Shown here in pieces: positions 32,131 to 40,597 of a DNA stretch of 49,492 nucleotides. Every line of letters starts with the position of its first letter. The stretch's first letter is position 1. Under the pieces are notes generated by a model. The model was not told the DNA's origin. It saw only the letters and a list, made by a program, of their open reading frames with translations, and made no database searches. The stretch spans positions 1-49,492 of the forward strand of contig JAGCVX010000036.1 of NCBI GenBank assembly GCA_017962145.1, written 5' to 3'. This DNA is from Clostridiales bacterium. GTDB lineage: Bacteria > Bacillota > Clostridia > Saccharofermentanales > Saccharofermentanaceae. The position numbers and the translations under genes were made by a program.

Positions 32131-34560
32131 ATGTATCGGGTATCAAAGAGAGATGGAGTCGTAGTAGATTTTAACGTAGCAAAGATCAGCGCAGCGATCG
32201 AGAAAGCATTCGTTGCATGTAACAAACAGTATCACCCAAGTGTGATCGATATGCTGGCACTTCGCGTGACCAGTGATTTTGAAGGCAAGATCAAAAATGA
32301 CGTGATTTCAGTGGAGGACATCCAGGACAGCGTCGAGAAGATCCTTTCCGAAGCAGGTTATTCGGATGTTGCCAAAGCATATATCCTTTATAGAAAACAG
32401 CGTGAGAAGATCAGAAACGTAAGAAACACGATGCTCAACTACAGAGACATCGTAGATAATTATCTGAAGATCAACGACTGGCGTGTTAAGGAGAACTCCA
32501 CAGTTACATATAGTGTTGGTGGTCTTATCCTTTCCAACTCCGGTGCGATCACGGCCAACTACTGGCTCAGCGAGATCTATGATGAAGAGATCGCAGAAGC
32601 ACACAGAAGTGCAGCCATCCACATCCATGACCTGTCCATGCTTACAGGTTACTGCGCAGGATGGTCCCTCAAGCAGCTTATTCAGGAAGGCCTCGGCGGC
32701 GTAGTCGGAAAGATCACTTCTTCTCCGGCAGGCCACCTCTCCACACTCTGCAACCAGATGGTCAACTTCTTAGGTATCATGCAGAACGAGTGGGCAGGCG
32801 CACAGGCATTCTCTTCCTTTGATACATATCTGGCACCGTTCGTAAAGATCGATAATCTTTCTCAGAAAGAAGTCAAGCAGTGCATCCAGAGCTTCATCTT
32901 CGGTGTAAATACACCGTCCAGATGGGGCACACAGTCTCCGTTTACCAACATCACTCTCGACTGGGTCGTTCCGAAGGACATGAAGGACGAGCAGTGCTGG
33001 GTAGGCGGCAAGCAGGTTGACTTCACCTACGGTGAGTGCCAGAAAGAGATGGATATGGTCAACAAGGCCTTCATCGAGATCATGATCGAGGGCGACGCTC
33101 ACGGCCGTGGATTCCAGTATCCGATCCCGACATATTCCATCACCAGAGACTTTAACTGGGACGAGACAGAGAACAACAAGCTCCTGTTCGAGATGACCGC
33201 GAAGTATGGTACACCTTACTTCTCCAACTACATCAACTCCGATATGGAGCCGAGCGATGTAAGATCCATGTGCTGCCGCTTGAGACTCGACCTGCGTGAA
33301 CTTCGTAAGAAGTCCGGTGGTTTCTTCGGTTCCGGTGAGTCCACAGGTTCTGTCGGTGTTGTTACCATCAACCTGCCGCGTATCGCATATCTGGCAGCGG
33401 ATGAAGCAGATTTCTTCTCCCGCCTCGACCGTCTGATGGATATCGCAGCTCGTTCCCTCAAGACAAAGAGAACCGTTATCACAAAGCTCCTCGATACAGG
33501 TCTTTATCCGTACACGAAGAGATATCTCGGAACGTTCGACAACCACTTCTCCACGATCGGTCTGATCGGTATGAACGAAGTTGGTCTGAACGCAAAGTGG
33601 CTCCATAGAGATCTGACTCATAAGGAGACACAGGAGTTTGCCGCGAAGGTTCTTAACCACATGAGAGACAAGCTCTCCGACTACCAGGAAGAGTACGGCG
33701 ACCTTTATAACCTCGAGGCTACCCCGGCTGAGTCTACAACTTATCGTTTTGCTAAGCACGATAAGGAGCAGTTCCCGGAGATCATCACAGCCAACGAGAA
33801 CGGTACACCTTACTACACCAACTCTTCGCACCTGCCGGTTGGTTACACAGACGATATCTTCTCCGCACTGGATGTTCAGGATAACCTGCAGACCCTCTAC
33901 ACATCGGGTACAGTATTCCACGCATTCCTCGGTGAGAAGCTCCCTGACTGGAAAGCCGCTGCGACACTGGTCCGTAAGATCGCGGAGAACTACAGACTCC
34001 CGTACTACACCATGTCCCCGACATATTCCGTATGTAAGAACCACGGTTACATCACCGGTGAAGTCTTCGTTTGCCCGGACTGCGGCCAGAAGACAGAGGT
34101 ATACAGCCGTATCACAGGTTACTATCGTCCGATCCAGAACTGGAACGACGGTAAGGCTCAGGAGTATATGGACAGAAGAGAATATGACATCATGTCCAGC
34201 CGTCTGACACACGAGGGTCCGATCCACGTAGTCAACGCAGGCGGATGCGGCTGCGGCGCAGAAGTCAGTGACGATGTCATCAAGGTTTCCGAGGACGCAG
34301 CTCCGGCAGCCGAGGGTCTTCCGATCATGTACGTCAAGGACCACTGCCCGAAATGCAAGGGTGCGGAACAGAAGTTTAAGCTTGCAAAAGTTCAGTATGA
34401 AGTAGTGAACTGCTCTGAGAATATGGATGTCGCAAGAGAGCTGAACATCCAGCAGACACCGACTATCATCGATCCGGACGGAACGAGATTCGTAGGTGAC
34501 GCGGCCGCAGCAGAATGGCTGAAGGCACATGCGGAACAGGGCGTAACTGCAGGAGTGTAA
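32131..34560 (+). CDS. nrdD: class III ribonucleotide reductase with C-terminal glutaredoxin/NrdH-like domain
   Basis: An 809-aa protein that makes deoxyribonucleotides anaerobically. An N-terminal ATP-cone (about 1-90, YRVSKRDGVVVDFNVAKISAAIEKAF) provides allosteric control. The 10-stranded barrel follows. The zinc site is CKNH...CPDC, and the glycyl radical is Gly663 in SRITGYYRP. After a GGCGCG linker (Cys 706, 708) comes a thioredoxin-fold domain (about 729-805) with C739-P-K-C742, QQTPTIIDPDG and a terminal helix. Most class III enzymes use formate; this fused thiol domain implies a thioredoxin-like reductant, recharged by the next gene. The start 32131 is set by GGAGGAG six bases upstream. 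The codons are GC-richer and more biased than in the neighbours, consistent with high expression. Confidence 0.95.
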   Translation: MYRVSKRDGVVVDFNVAKISAAIEKAFVACNKQYHPSVIDMLALRVTSDFEGKIKNDVISVEDIQDSVEKILSEAGYSDVAKAYILYRKQREKIRNVRNTMLNYRDIVDNYLKINDWRVKENSTVTYSVGGLILSNSGAITANYWLSEIYDEEIAEAHRSAAIHIHDLSMLTGYCAGWSLKQLIQEGLGGVVGKITSSPAGHLSTLCNQMVNFLGIMQNEWAGAQAFSSFDTYLAPFVKIDNLSQKEVKQCIQSFIFGVNTPSRWGTQSPFTNITLDWVVPKDMKDEQCWVGGKQVDFTYGECQKEMDMVNKAFIEIMIEGDAHGRGFQYPIPTYSITRDFNWDETENNKLLFEMTAKYGTPYFSNYINSDMEPSDVRSMCCRLRLDLRELRKKSGGFFGSGESTGSVGVVTINLPRIAYLAADEADFFSRLDRLMDIAARSLKTKRTVITKLLDTGLYPYTKRYLGTFDNHFSTIGLIGMNEVGLNAKWLHRDLTHKETQEFAAKVLNHMRDKLSDYQEEYGDLYNLEATPAESTTYRFAKHDKEQFPEIITANENGTPYYTNSSHLPVGYTDDIFSALDVQDNLQTLYTSGTVFHAFLGEKLPDWKAAATLVRKIAENYRLPYYTMSPTYSVCKNHGYITGEVFVCPDCGQKTEVYSRITGYYRPIQNWNDGKAQEYMDRREYDIMSSRLTHEGPIHVVNAGGCGCGAEVSDDVIKVSEDAAPAAEGLPIMYVKDHCPKCKGAEQKFKLAKVQYEVVNCSENMDVARELNIQQTPTIIDPDGTRFVGDAAAAEWLKAHAEQGVTAGV

Positions 34561-34561
34561 T

Positions 34562-35467
34562 ATGATCGATATTATTGTAGTCGGCGGGGGACCTGCGGGT
34601 CTCACCGCCGCTATTTACGGGCGACGGAATGCAAAATCCGTATTAGTTATTGAAAAGTCAGTTTTCGGCGGTCAGATCGTCAATTCCCCGAAGGTCGAGA
34701 ACATACCCGGATTCGAGTCCATCAGCGGCGATGAATTCGGCGACAAGCTTCTCGAGCAGGCCATGGGCCAGGGCGCGGAAGTAGCGATGGAAGAAGTCAC
34801 TTCCGTCACAAAAAACGATTCCGGATTTGTGGTAGCGACAGCCGAAGGCAGTTCCTACGAAGGCAGAACCGTGATCCTTGCGACCGGTACGACACACAGA
34901 ACACTCGGTCTTCCGGGAGAAGAAAACCTCATCGGAAACGGTGTCAGTTTCTGTGCCGTCTGTGACGGTGATTTCTACCGCGACAAGACAGTCGTTATGG
35001 TCGGTGGCGGCAACTCCGCATTTGTCGAGTCCGCGCTTTTGGTGAACATCGTAAGTAAGCTTATCATCCTTCAGGATCTTCCGAAATTTACGGCAGATCA
35101 GAAGCTTCAGGATCAGGTCCTGACAAAGGGCAACGTCGAGACACATGTCGGAACAAAAGTCCTTGCTTACGAGATCGCAGATAACGGAACGCTTACCGGC
35201 GTGACATACGAAGAAGCAGGGGAGAAGAAGACCGTTGCCTGCGACGGTGTATTTCTCGCGGTCGGACTCGTTCCGGAAAACGATGCATTCGCTGAACTTG
35301 CCGATCTGGATGAACGCGGTTATTTCGTACCGGACAATATCTGCAACACGAAGACCCCGGGTCTTTTCGTTGCCGGCGACTGCTGCCGGAAGACGCTCCG
35401 CCAGGTCACCACGGCCTGCGCAGACGGTGCTTACGCGGCGATCCGCGCATGTGAATTTCTAAAGTAA
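34562..35467 (+). CDS. trxB: thioredoxin reductase, atypical nucleotide-binding site
   Basis: A 301-aa flavoprotein. The FAD motif GGGPAGLTAA is at 8-17, the redox pair C131-A-V-C134 in FCAVCDGDF, the second Rossmann motif GGGNSAF at 148-154, and the FAD-binding GLFVAGDCC near the end. The NADPH-2'-phosphate motif (HRRxxFR) of standard enzymes is replaced by KLIILQDLPKFTA (166-178), so NADPH may not be the donor. It starts one base after the nrdD stop, so it probably reduces the CPKC site of the NrdD-fused domain. Relatives with this change occur in Clostridia, some of which use ferredoxin or NADH. Confidence 0.9.
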   Translation: MIDIIVVGGGPAGLTAAIYGRRNAKSVLVIEKSVFGGQIVNSPKVENIPGFESISGDEFGDKLLEQAMGQGAEVAMEEVTSVTKNDSGFVVATAEGSSYEGRTVILATGTTHRTLGLPGEENLIGNGVSFCAVCDGDFYRDKTVVMVGGGNSAFVESALLVNIVSKLIILQDLPKFTADQKLQDQVLTKGNVETHVGTKVLAYEIADNGTLTGVTYEEAGEKKTVACDGVFLAVGLVPENDAFAELADLDERGYFVPDNICNTKTPGLFVAGDCCRKTLRQVTTACADGAYAAIRACEFLK

Positions 35468-35468
35468 G

Positions 35469-36422
35469 ATGAATAATGCTTCAGTAAAAGAACTGGATAT
35501 TCTCTGCATGGGTATGGCCCTGATCGACTCGATCATTCGGGGCTTTGATCCGGAGCCGGTCTCGGCATCCGGATACCGTGCGAAGTCCGGTTCTCTTAAT
35601 GTCGGAGGCGAAGCGGTAAATGAAGCGGTCGCGTCCGCAAAACTCGGACATAAGACCGGCATCATCTGCGCGCTCGGACAGGACGCCGCAGGCGATATGG
35701 TACTTGCCCGACTTCGTGAATGCGGCGTAGATACGTCTTTCGTGCTCCGCTCAGAAGAGCATCCCACACCGGTCACCACGATGTTTGTCCGTGATGACGG
35801 CACGAGAAAATCCATCACGAATCTTTCCCATCGCTATAACTTTCATCCGGAGAATTACGCGTCCCAGTTTACACGCGCGCGTGCTCTCATCCTGGGATCT
35901 CTTTTCCGCGCACCATTTGACGAGCCCGACGGTATCGCATCCGTTGTTCGGGAAGCCTCTTCCGGCGGCACCTTGATCTTTGCCGACACGAAGCTTCCGA
36001 ACTTTGCCAAGATCAAACTCGAGGATATCGCCGAGGCGCTTCCCTATGTCGATTACATCACGCCAAATGAAGACGAAGCGAAGTTCTTTTCCGGTAAAGA
36101 AGAGCCGGAAGAGATGGCGGATGTATTTCTTTCTTACGGCGCGAAAAATGTCGTGATCAAGCTTGGCGCGAAGGGATGCTTTTTCAAAAACAAAGAGACC
36201 AAGATCGTACTTCCTGCATTTTCCATCGATCCGGTCGATGCTACCGGCGCAGGCGACTGTTTTGTCGCAGGATTAGCAGGAGAGATCCTTTCTGGCGCAG
36301 ATATAAAAGACGCGCTTATATTTGCAAGCGGATGCGGTGCGATCTGCACAACAGCCGTAGGCGCAGGCACCGCTCTTTCCAGTCACGCTCAGGTAGAAGA
36401 ATTTATCAGACAGGTTTCTTGA
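35469..36422 (+). CDS. PfkB/ribokinase family sugar kinase
   Basis: A 317-aa kinase. PfkB motif 1 is GGEAVNEAVASAKLG (about 47-61) and motif 2 is DATGAGDCFVAG (about 258-269), with the catalytic Asp in GAGD. It phosphorylates a sugar or nucleoside; the exact one is not predictable. It starts one base after trxB, so it belongs to the nrdD-trxB-pfkB transcript, and a role in ribose or nucleoside supply would fit (inference). Its 3' end overlaps the convergent lipoprotein gene by 17 bp. Confidence 0.9.
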   Translation: MNNASVKELDILCMGMALIDSIIRGFDPEPVSASGYRAKSGSLNVGGEAVNEAVASAKLGHKTGIICALGQDAAGDMVLARLRECGVDTSFVLRSEEHPTPVTTMFVRDDGTRKSITNLSHRYNFHPENYASQFTRARALILGSLFRAPFDEPDGIASVVREASSGGTLIFADTKLPNFAKIKLEDIAEALPYVDYITPNEDEAKFFSGKEEPEEMADVFLSYGAKNVVIKLGAKGCFFKNKETKIVLPAFSIDPVDATGAGDCFVAGLAGEILSGADIKDALIFASGCGAICTTAVGAGTALSSHAQVEEFIRQVS

Positions 36423-38931
36423 GAAGACTCTTTTCTGCATCTTTACTCGTATAGGTAAAATAGCAGTACAACGTCGCGCCGAATTCCACATATGACAGTG
36501 CGATGATGTTTCCGTTTTTGCAGAAGTATGTATATGTGACTCCGTCATATTTCCACTCTTCTACGATGAATTCCTCTCCGTCGAGAGTTGCGTCATACGC
36601 ACGTACGAAAACAGGATCGTGCTTGGGATTCAGTGCGCCTGGAAGTGAATAGAGGACTTCCGTCTCCGGAAGGTCATCCGTATCATAGGATTTCCAGTCT
36701 TCATCCGACGAACCGTAATAGATCGTATCTCCGATCTTGATGCGTGTGATGTCATAGTCAAAAGAGTTGTCGTGAGAAGACACGTCTTTAAATTCGTAGA
36801 AGTCTCCGTCGGAATACGTGACCATATTTTCCTTCACTAAGTAGTCGCCGAAGATCCAGAAATGGAATGTGAAATCCTCGAGTGCTTCAAGGTGGTCGAG
36901 GTAATCCTGCACGACCGGTGATTCTTTGATCTCGTTGCCTATGATAAGGGTTCCGGAAAGATCGAAGAAACCATGCTCGAGAAGATCCTTTGTCCGCCAC
37001 TCCGACGCGCTTTGCGGATCGCCATTTCCATTACCGCTGCCGCTTCCGTTTCCTGCGTCGTGTTCTTCGGCGTCTTTCATCAGATCCGAAAGCTGCGATT
37101 CCGTGCTGAATTCACGGATATACATGTAGATGATCGAACTTGTGTCGTCATATTCAAATCCGGCGATGTAATTTCCGTTTACATCCACGATGACGGCAAA
37201 TGTCGTATTTCCGACGCGGCTTCGGTAGAACTCGATACCGGCCGCATCCACGGGCAACTCGTCGTACCTGCTCGCATCCGCGAATGTGGAATCGACAAAG
37301 ACCTCATATCCGACCTCGAAATCGAACTCCGCGGCAAGGCGCGATGAGATCGTTCCGGGTTCATATTCACCTCTGAAATCATCTTCGCTGCAGGCGTAAA
37401 ATGCCGGGATCGTATCCCATCGGTAGTAGCCCTTATTGCCCTGGAAAATGAACTCGTAAAACTCGAGATCTTCAGTGTACGGCAATCCTGAACTGTCCAT
37501 TCCGGTGGCCTGCGTCGTGCAGTCGCAGTAGTAAAATCCGTCTTTTTCGACCTCACTTCTGATCAGGCGGTACGAGACCCGAGAAAGATATCTGCTAATA
37601 AAACAGACGTTGTTTTTCGCTGTTGCGGGATTCAGTTTCGTTTCGGAATATGTGGCGTTCCAGTCTACCGTCATCTGGCCGAAGATCGGAGAGGGGATCA
37701 GTTCATGATCACTGTAGCATCCGAGCGCAAGCCATGTGTACGCACGATCCAGCGCCGCATTGTTCACACTTTCTTCCACCTGATACGTTGCTTTCCTTCC
37801 GAGATTGTCCTCGTAGAACCATTTTCCATCGCCCATGTATAACCATAATTCGTTCTTGACGCTTTCGTTATACAGGCTCAGGATGGTACCTTCATAGAAT
37901 GTATTCCTGTAGAAGATTCCACTCGGCGGAAACCCTCCGTCGGCGACCCATGGGTCGTTGGCATACCAGCCTGTCTCGAAATTGCTGTCGACGATATATG
38001 GCTCGAACATGGTGCCCAATTCTCCGAAGTCATGGATGTTTTCTTGTGTCGGCAGGACCTTTATCTCGCCTGCGTACCAGATATCGTCCATATTTGTGAT
38101 CTGGATGCCGTAGCTGTTGTTGTTTTCGCCCTGACCATCCGGAGCATAGAAACTGTCTGCGTGAAATGACTGTCTTCCGTCAAGACTGCATGCGGATGCG
38201 GTGATGTATGCACTGTTTCCTTGATTTTGGATGACTTGTACCGAAGCGCAAAACGGAGCAGCATAATCGACTGTGTTTTCCGTGAGCTCCTTTTCGAGAA
38301 GACCGACTAACGTCTCATCCGTAAGAAGTTCTTCCAGACCTGTACTGATGCATGTTTTCAGAAAATCCTGGTCCGGCTTCTGGATGAAATCCGTGTCTTC
38401 AGCCGACAGCGAGATCAAGATGTAGAAGCGGTTTTCAGGGATATTGATCAATTGGTTCTGGTCGTCGAGAATGTCGTTGATTTCCGGAATGTCTTTCCGC
38501 ATTTCCTTGATATATTCGTCGTATGTATCTTGGGTGTATCCCGGATAATCTGCGGAATACATATTGAAGAAGATTTCTGTGCTCACAAAGGCCAGGTAGT
38601 AGTATGTATAGTCGTCATATATCTGCTGTTGCGTTGCCAGATCAAAGGTACCGTCATCCTTGAGAACGAGGCACATCATACCGCCATTACTCGGGTTGCT
38701 GATATTCTTCACGACCGCATCCACGATTTTGTCCTGTGGAAAATCCAGCGTGCCGTCCCACTGCGCCGCCGTTTTTGTGCTTTTTGTCTCGTCAGATTCG
38801 TCCTCCGACGTTTCCTCAATCGTTTCTTCCTTATCCTTTTTGCTCTTTTTCTCGGACTTTTTGCATCCGGGAAGCGCGATTCCCAATGCCAGTACCAAAG
38901 CAAGCAGAGCCGAAACAGTTTTCTTTTTCAT
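36406..38931 (-). CDS. large lipoprotein, hypothetical, 841 aa
   Basis: The start ATG 38931 has GAGGAAAA upstream and a lipoprotein signal, MKKKTVSALLALVLALGIALPGC, with Cys23. A Lys/Glu/Ser/Asp linker (about 24-50) leads to a very acidic, aromatic-rich secreted portion with repeated YY/DD patches and a Gly/Asn spacer (GNGSGSGNGNGD). The C-terminus has several tandem beta segments ending in YVEFGATLYCYFTY. No family is recognised. Its stop lies inside the pfkB gene end. Confidence 0.78.
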   Translation of the reverse strand: MKKKTVSALLALVLALGIALPGCKKSEKKSKKDKEETIEETSEDESDETKSTKTAAQWDGTLDFPQDKIVDAVVKNISNPSNGGMMCLVLKDDGTFDLATQQQIYDDYTYYYLAFVSTEIFFNMYSADYPGYTQDTYDEYIKEMRKDIPEINDILDDQNQLINIPENRFYILISLSAEDTDFIQKPDQDFLKTCISTGLEELLTDETLVGLLEKELTENTVDYAAPFCASVQVIQNQGNSAYITASACSLDGRQSFHADSFYAPDGQGENNNSYGIQITNMDDIWYAGEIKVLPTQENIHDFGELGTMFEPYIVDSNFETGWYANDPWVADGGFPPSGIFYRNTFYEGTILSLYNESVKNELWLYMGDGKWFYEDNLGRKATYQVEESVNNAALDRAYTWLALGCYSDHELIPSPIFGQMTVDWNATYSETKLNPATAKNNVCFISRYLSRVSYRLIRSEVEKDGFYYCDCTTQATGMDSSGLPYTEDLEFYEFIFQGNKGYYRWDTIPAFYACSEDDFRGEYEPGTISSRLAAEFDFEVGYEVFVDSTFADASRYDELPVDAAGIEFYRSRVGNTTFAVIVDVNGNYIAGFEYDDTSSIIYMYIREFSTESQLSDLMKDAEEHDAGNGSGSGNGNGDPQSASEWRTKDLLEHGFFDLSGTLIIGNEIKESPVVQDYLDHLEALEDFTFHFWIFGDYLVKENMVTYSDGDFYEFKDVSSHDNSFDYDITRIKIGDTIYYGSSDEDWKSYDTDDLPETEVLYSLPGALNPKHDPVFVRAYDATLDGEEFIVEEWKYDGVTYTYFCKNGNIIALSYVEFGATLYCYFTYTSKDAEKSLLKKPV

Positions 38932-39069
38932 AACCAATTTTCCTCGCGTGCAGTCCACGCATGCATTTTCTTATTTTCCCATAGAGTATTATATCACAGG
39001 CGTGTGTTTTTCTTTTTATCTGCTATACTTAGGGCAGGGAAGAGACCTTGTAAGAAAAGGAGAAAACTT

Positions 39070-40257
39070 ATGAAGGTATTTAAGAGGGTATTATCCGTCA
39101 TTTTGATGGCAGCTTTACTTGCATTTTCATGTGTTGCCTGCACTAAGGAAACAGAAGCGACCAAGAAGCGCAAGAAAGTCAAGAAAACAAAAGAGAAGAT
39201 CACTACGACCGAAACTCCGGATGACCCGGATGATCCGGATGATCCGACCCCGACTCCGGACGTTTTTGACGATACATTCCGTGTTGCTATTTCGCTTCCA
39301 ACCAAGGATCTGCAAAGATGGCTTGACGATGGAACCAGAATGAAAACTCAGTTTGAAGAAGAAGGATATATTGTTGATCTTCAATATGCCGATAACAATG
39401 TCGCGACACAAGTAAGTCAGATCGAACTTATGGTCGACAGCGGATGTGACGTGCTCGTCGTCGCGGCGATCGATGGCGGTGCGCTCAGAGATGCCCTGGA
39501 TAAAGCCAAGAATGCGAATATTCCGGTCATCGCTTATGACCGCATGCTCATGGATACCGACGCCGTCACTTTCTTTGTCACTTTTGATAACTACGTGGTC
39601 GGGCAGATCCAGGGCGAATTCATCGTGCAACGCCTGAATCTCGACGCGGAGGATGGCCCGTTTAACCTCGAGATCTTTGCCGGCGATCCCGCTGATAACA
39701 ACAGCATGTTCTTCTTCCAGGGTGCGATGGATGTCCTCAATCCCTATATCGATGAAGGAAAACTTGTTATCCGGTCCGGTCAGACTGACATCTATGACGT
39801 TTGCGTCGCTGCATGGAAAACTTCCACTGCACAGAACCGTATGGATGCCCTTCTCGATTCCTACTACAGTGATGGTGAAAAAGTAGATGCCGTGCTTTCC
39901 CCAAATGATTCTCTCGCACTCGGCATCACCGATTCGCTTCTAAGCGCAGGCTATGACGAGGACGACTTCCCGATCATCACCGGTCAGGACTGCGACATGG
40001 CTAACGTCAAGAACATCATCGCAGGCTACCAAAGTATGTCCGTCTTCAGAGACACCCGCATCCTCGCCGATCAGACTGTGGATATGATCACGGCCATCGC
40101 AGAACAACAAACTGTCCCGGTCAACGACACCGTGACATACAACAACGGAGTGATCACCGTTCCGTCTTACCTCTGCGTGCCGATCTTCGCTGACATAAAC
40201 AACTACATAAATGTTCTCATCGACTCCGGGTTTTACACCGAAGCAGAACTGAGTTAA
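39070..40257 (+). CDS. orphan sugar-binding lipoprotein, ChvE/periplasmic-binding-protein-1 type
   Basis: A 395-aa protein starting at ATG 39070 with AAGGAGA upstream. A lipoprotein signal (VLSVILMAALLAFSCVAC, lipidated Cys about 24) is followed by a Lys/Thr linker and a DPDDPDDPTPTPD spacer. The substrate-binding domain follows (FRVAISLPTKDLQRWLDDGTRMKTQFEEEGY..., CDVLVVAAIDGGALRDALDKAKNANIPVIAYDR, FFVTFDNYVVGQIQG, PNDSLALGI, ITGQDCD). These are hallmarks of the multiple-sugar ChvE group. No permease or ATPase lies nearby. The frame extends to 38452 but only antisense to the neighbour, so that extension is rejected. A hairpin array follows the stop. Confidence 0.9.
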   Translation: MKVFKRVLSVILMAALLAFSCVACTKETEATKKRKKVKKTKEKITTTETPDDPDDPDDPTPTPDVFDDTFRVAISLPTKDLQRWLDDGTRMKTQFEEEGYIVDLQYADNNVATQVSQIELMVDSGCDVLVVAAIDGGALRDALDKAKNANIPVIAYDRMLMDTDAVTFFVTFDNYVVGQIQGEFIVQRLNLDAEDGPFNLEIFAGDPADNNSMFFFQGAMDVLNPYIDEGKLVIRSGQTDIYDVCVAAWKTSTAQNRMDALLDSYYSDGEKVDAVLSPNDSLALGITDSLLSAGYDEDDFPIITGQDCDMANVKNIIAGYQSMSVFRDTRILADQTVDMITAIAEQQTVPVNDTVTYNNGVITVPSYLCVPIFADINNYINVLIDSGFYTEAELS

Positions 40258-40272
40258 TGGGAAGAGAAGAAG

Positions 40273-40455
40273 TGCTCTATGAATTGCTCTATCTTATATG
40301 CTTGTGATAGAGCAAATGTTAGAGCAAAGCCCAATGCTCTATAGAACGCTCTATCACACACGCTTGCGATAGAGCAAATGTTAGAGCAAAGCCCAATGCT
40401 CTATAGAATGCTCTACCATGTACCCTTGCGATAGAGCAAAAAATAGAGCATTTTT
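40273..40455 (+). repeat. three-unit array of paired inverted boxes (TGCTCTA/TAGAGCA)
   Basis: Each of three units has two TGCTCTA boxes 12 bp apart (start to start), then 23 bp on two TAGAGCA boxes 12 bp apart. Units start at 40273, 40335 and 40397 (62-bp period), joined by AAGCCCAA. Forward boxes are at 40273, 40285, 40335, 40347 (CGCTCTA), 40397 and 40409. Reverse boxes are at 40308, 40320, 40370, 40382, 40432 and 40444. The non-box spacers are not complementary. The last reverse box is followed by TTTTT (40451-40455), so the final hairpin may terminate transcription. The array lies 16 bp after the sugar-binding protein gene. A second array with the same grammar and other boxes is at 45667. 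Confidence 0.95.
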
Positions 40456-40476
40456 GCTTTCTACTGATATATCATA

Positions 40477-40504
40477 TTGTTTCTTATGCTCAGGGTGTTA
40501 TAGT
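40477..40504 (+). promoter_or_regulatory. candidate promoter for the nuclease-like gene
   Basis: TTGTTT (40477-40482), 16 bp, TATAGT (40499-40504). Initiation would give a leader of about 85 nt that contains both arms of the TTAAGTGA/TCACTTAA repeat. Confidence 0.5.
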
Positions 40505-40522
40505 ATATCCAAGCTCATCCTT

Positions 40523-40588
40523 TTAAGTGATATGACATGAGATTATTTGCGGTTCTTGAGCGACACGCAGAAATACAAAGTCACTTAA
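40523..40588 (+). promoter_or_regulatory. long-range 8-bp inverted repeat next to the ribosome site
   Basis: TTAAGTGA (40523-40530) is the exact complement of TCACTTAA (40581-40588), and the second arm runs into the AAGGAGG ribosome site of the nuclease-like gene (ATG 40598). If paired in RNA it would close a 50-nt loop and partly cover the ribosome site. Confidence 0.5.
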
Positions 40589-40597
40589 GGAGGAACT

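Noticed and set aside
32770..34605. 611-aa open frame on the minus strand across nrdD
   Set aside because: It is antisense to the strongly supported nrdD and reflects its biased codon use. It has no ribosome site and no family character.
38452..39069. N-terminal extension of the sugar-binding protein (601-aa frame)
   Set aside because: It is antisense to the neighbouring lipoprotein. ATG 39070 has a good ribosome site and starts the signal peptide.
40273..40455. CRISPR array
   Set aside because: Repeats are only 7 bp, arranged as direct and inverted pairs. The units are nearly identical rather than having unique spacers, and no cas genes are present.
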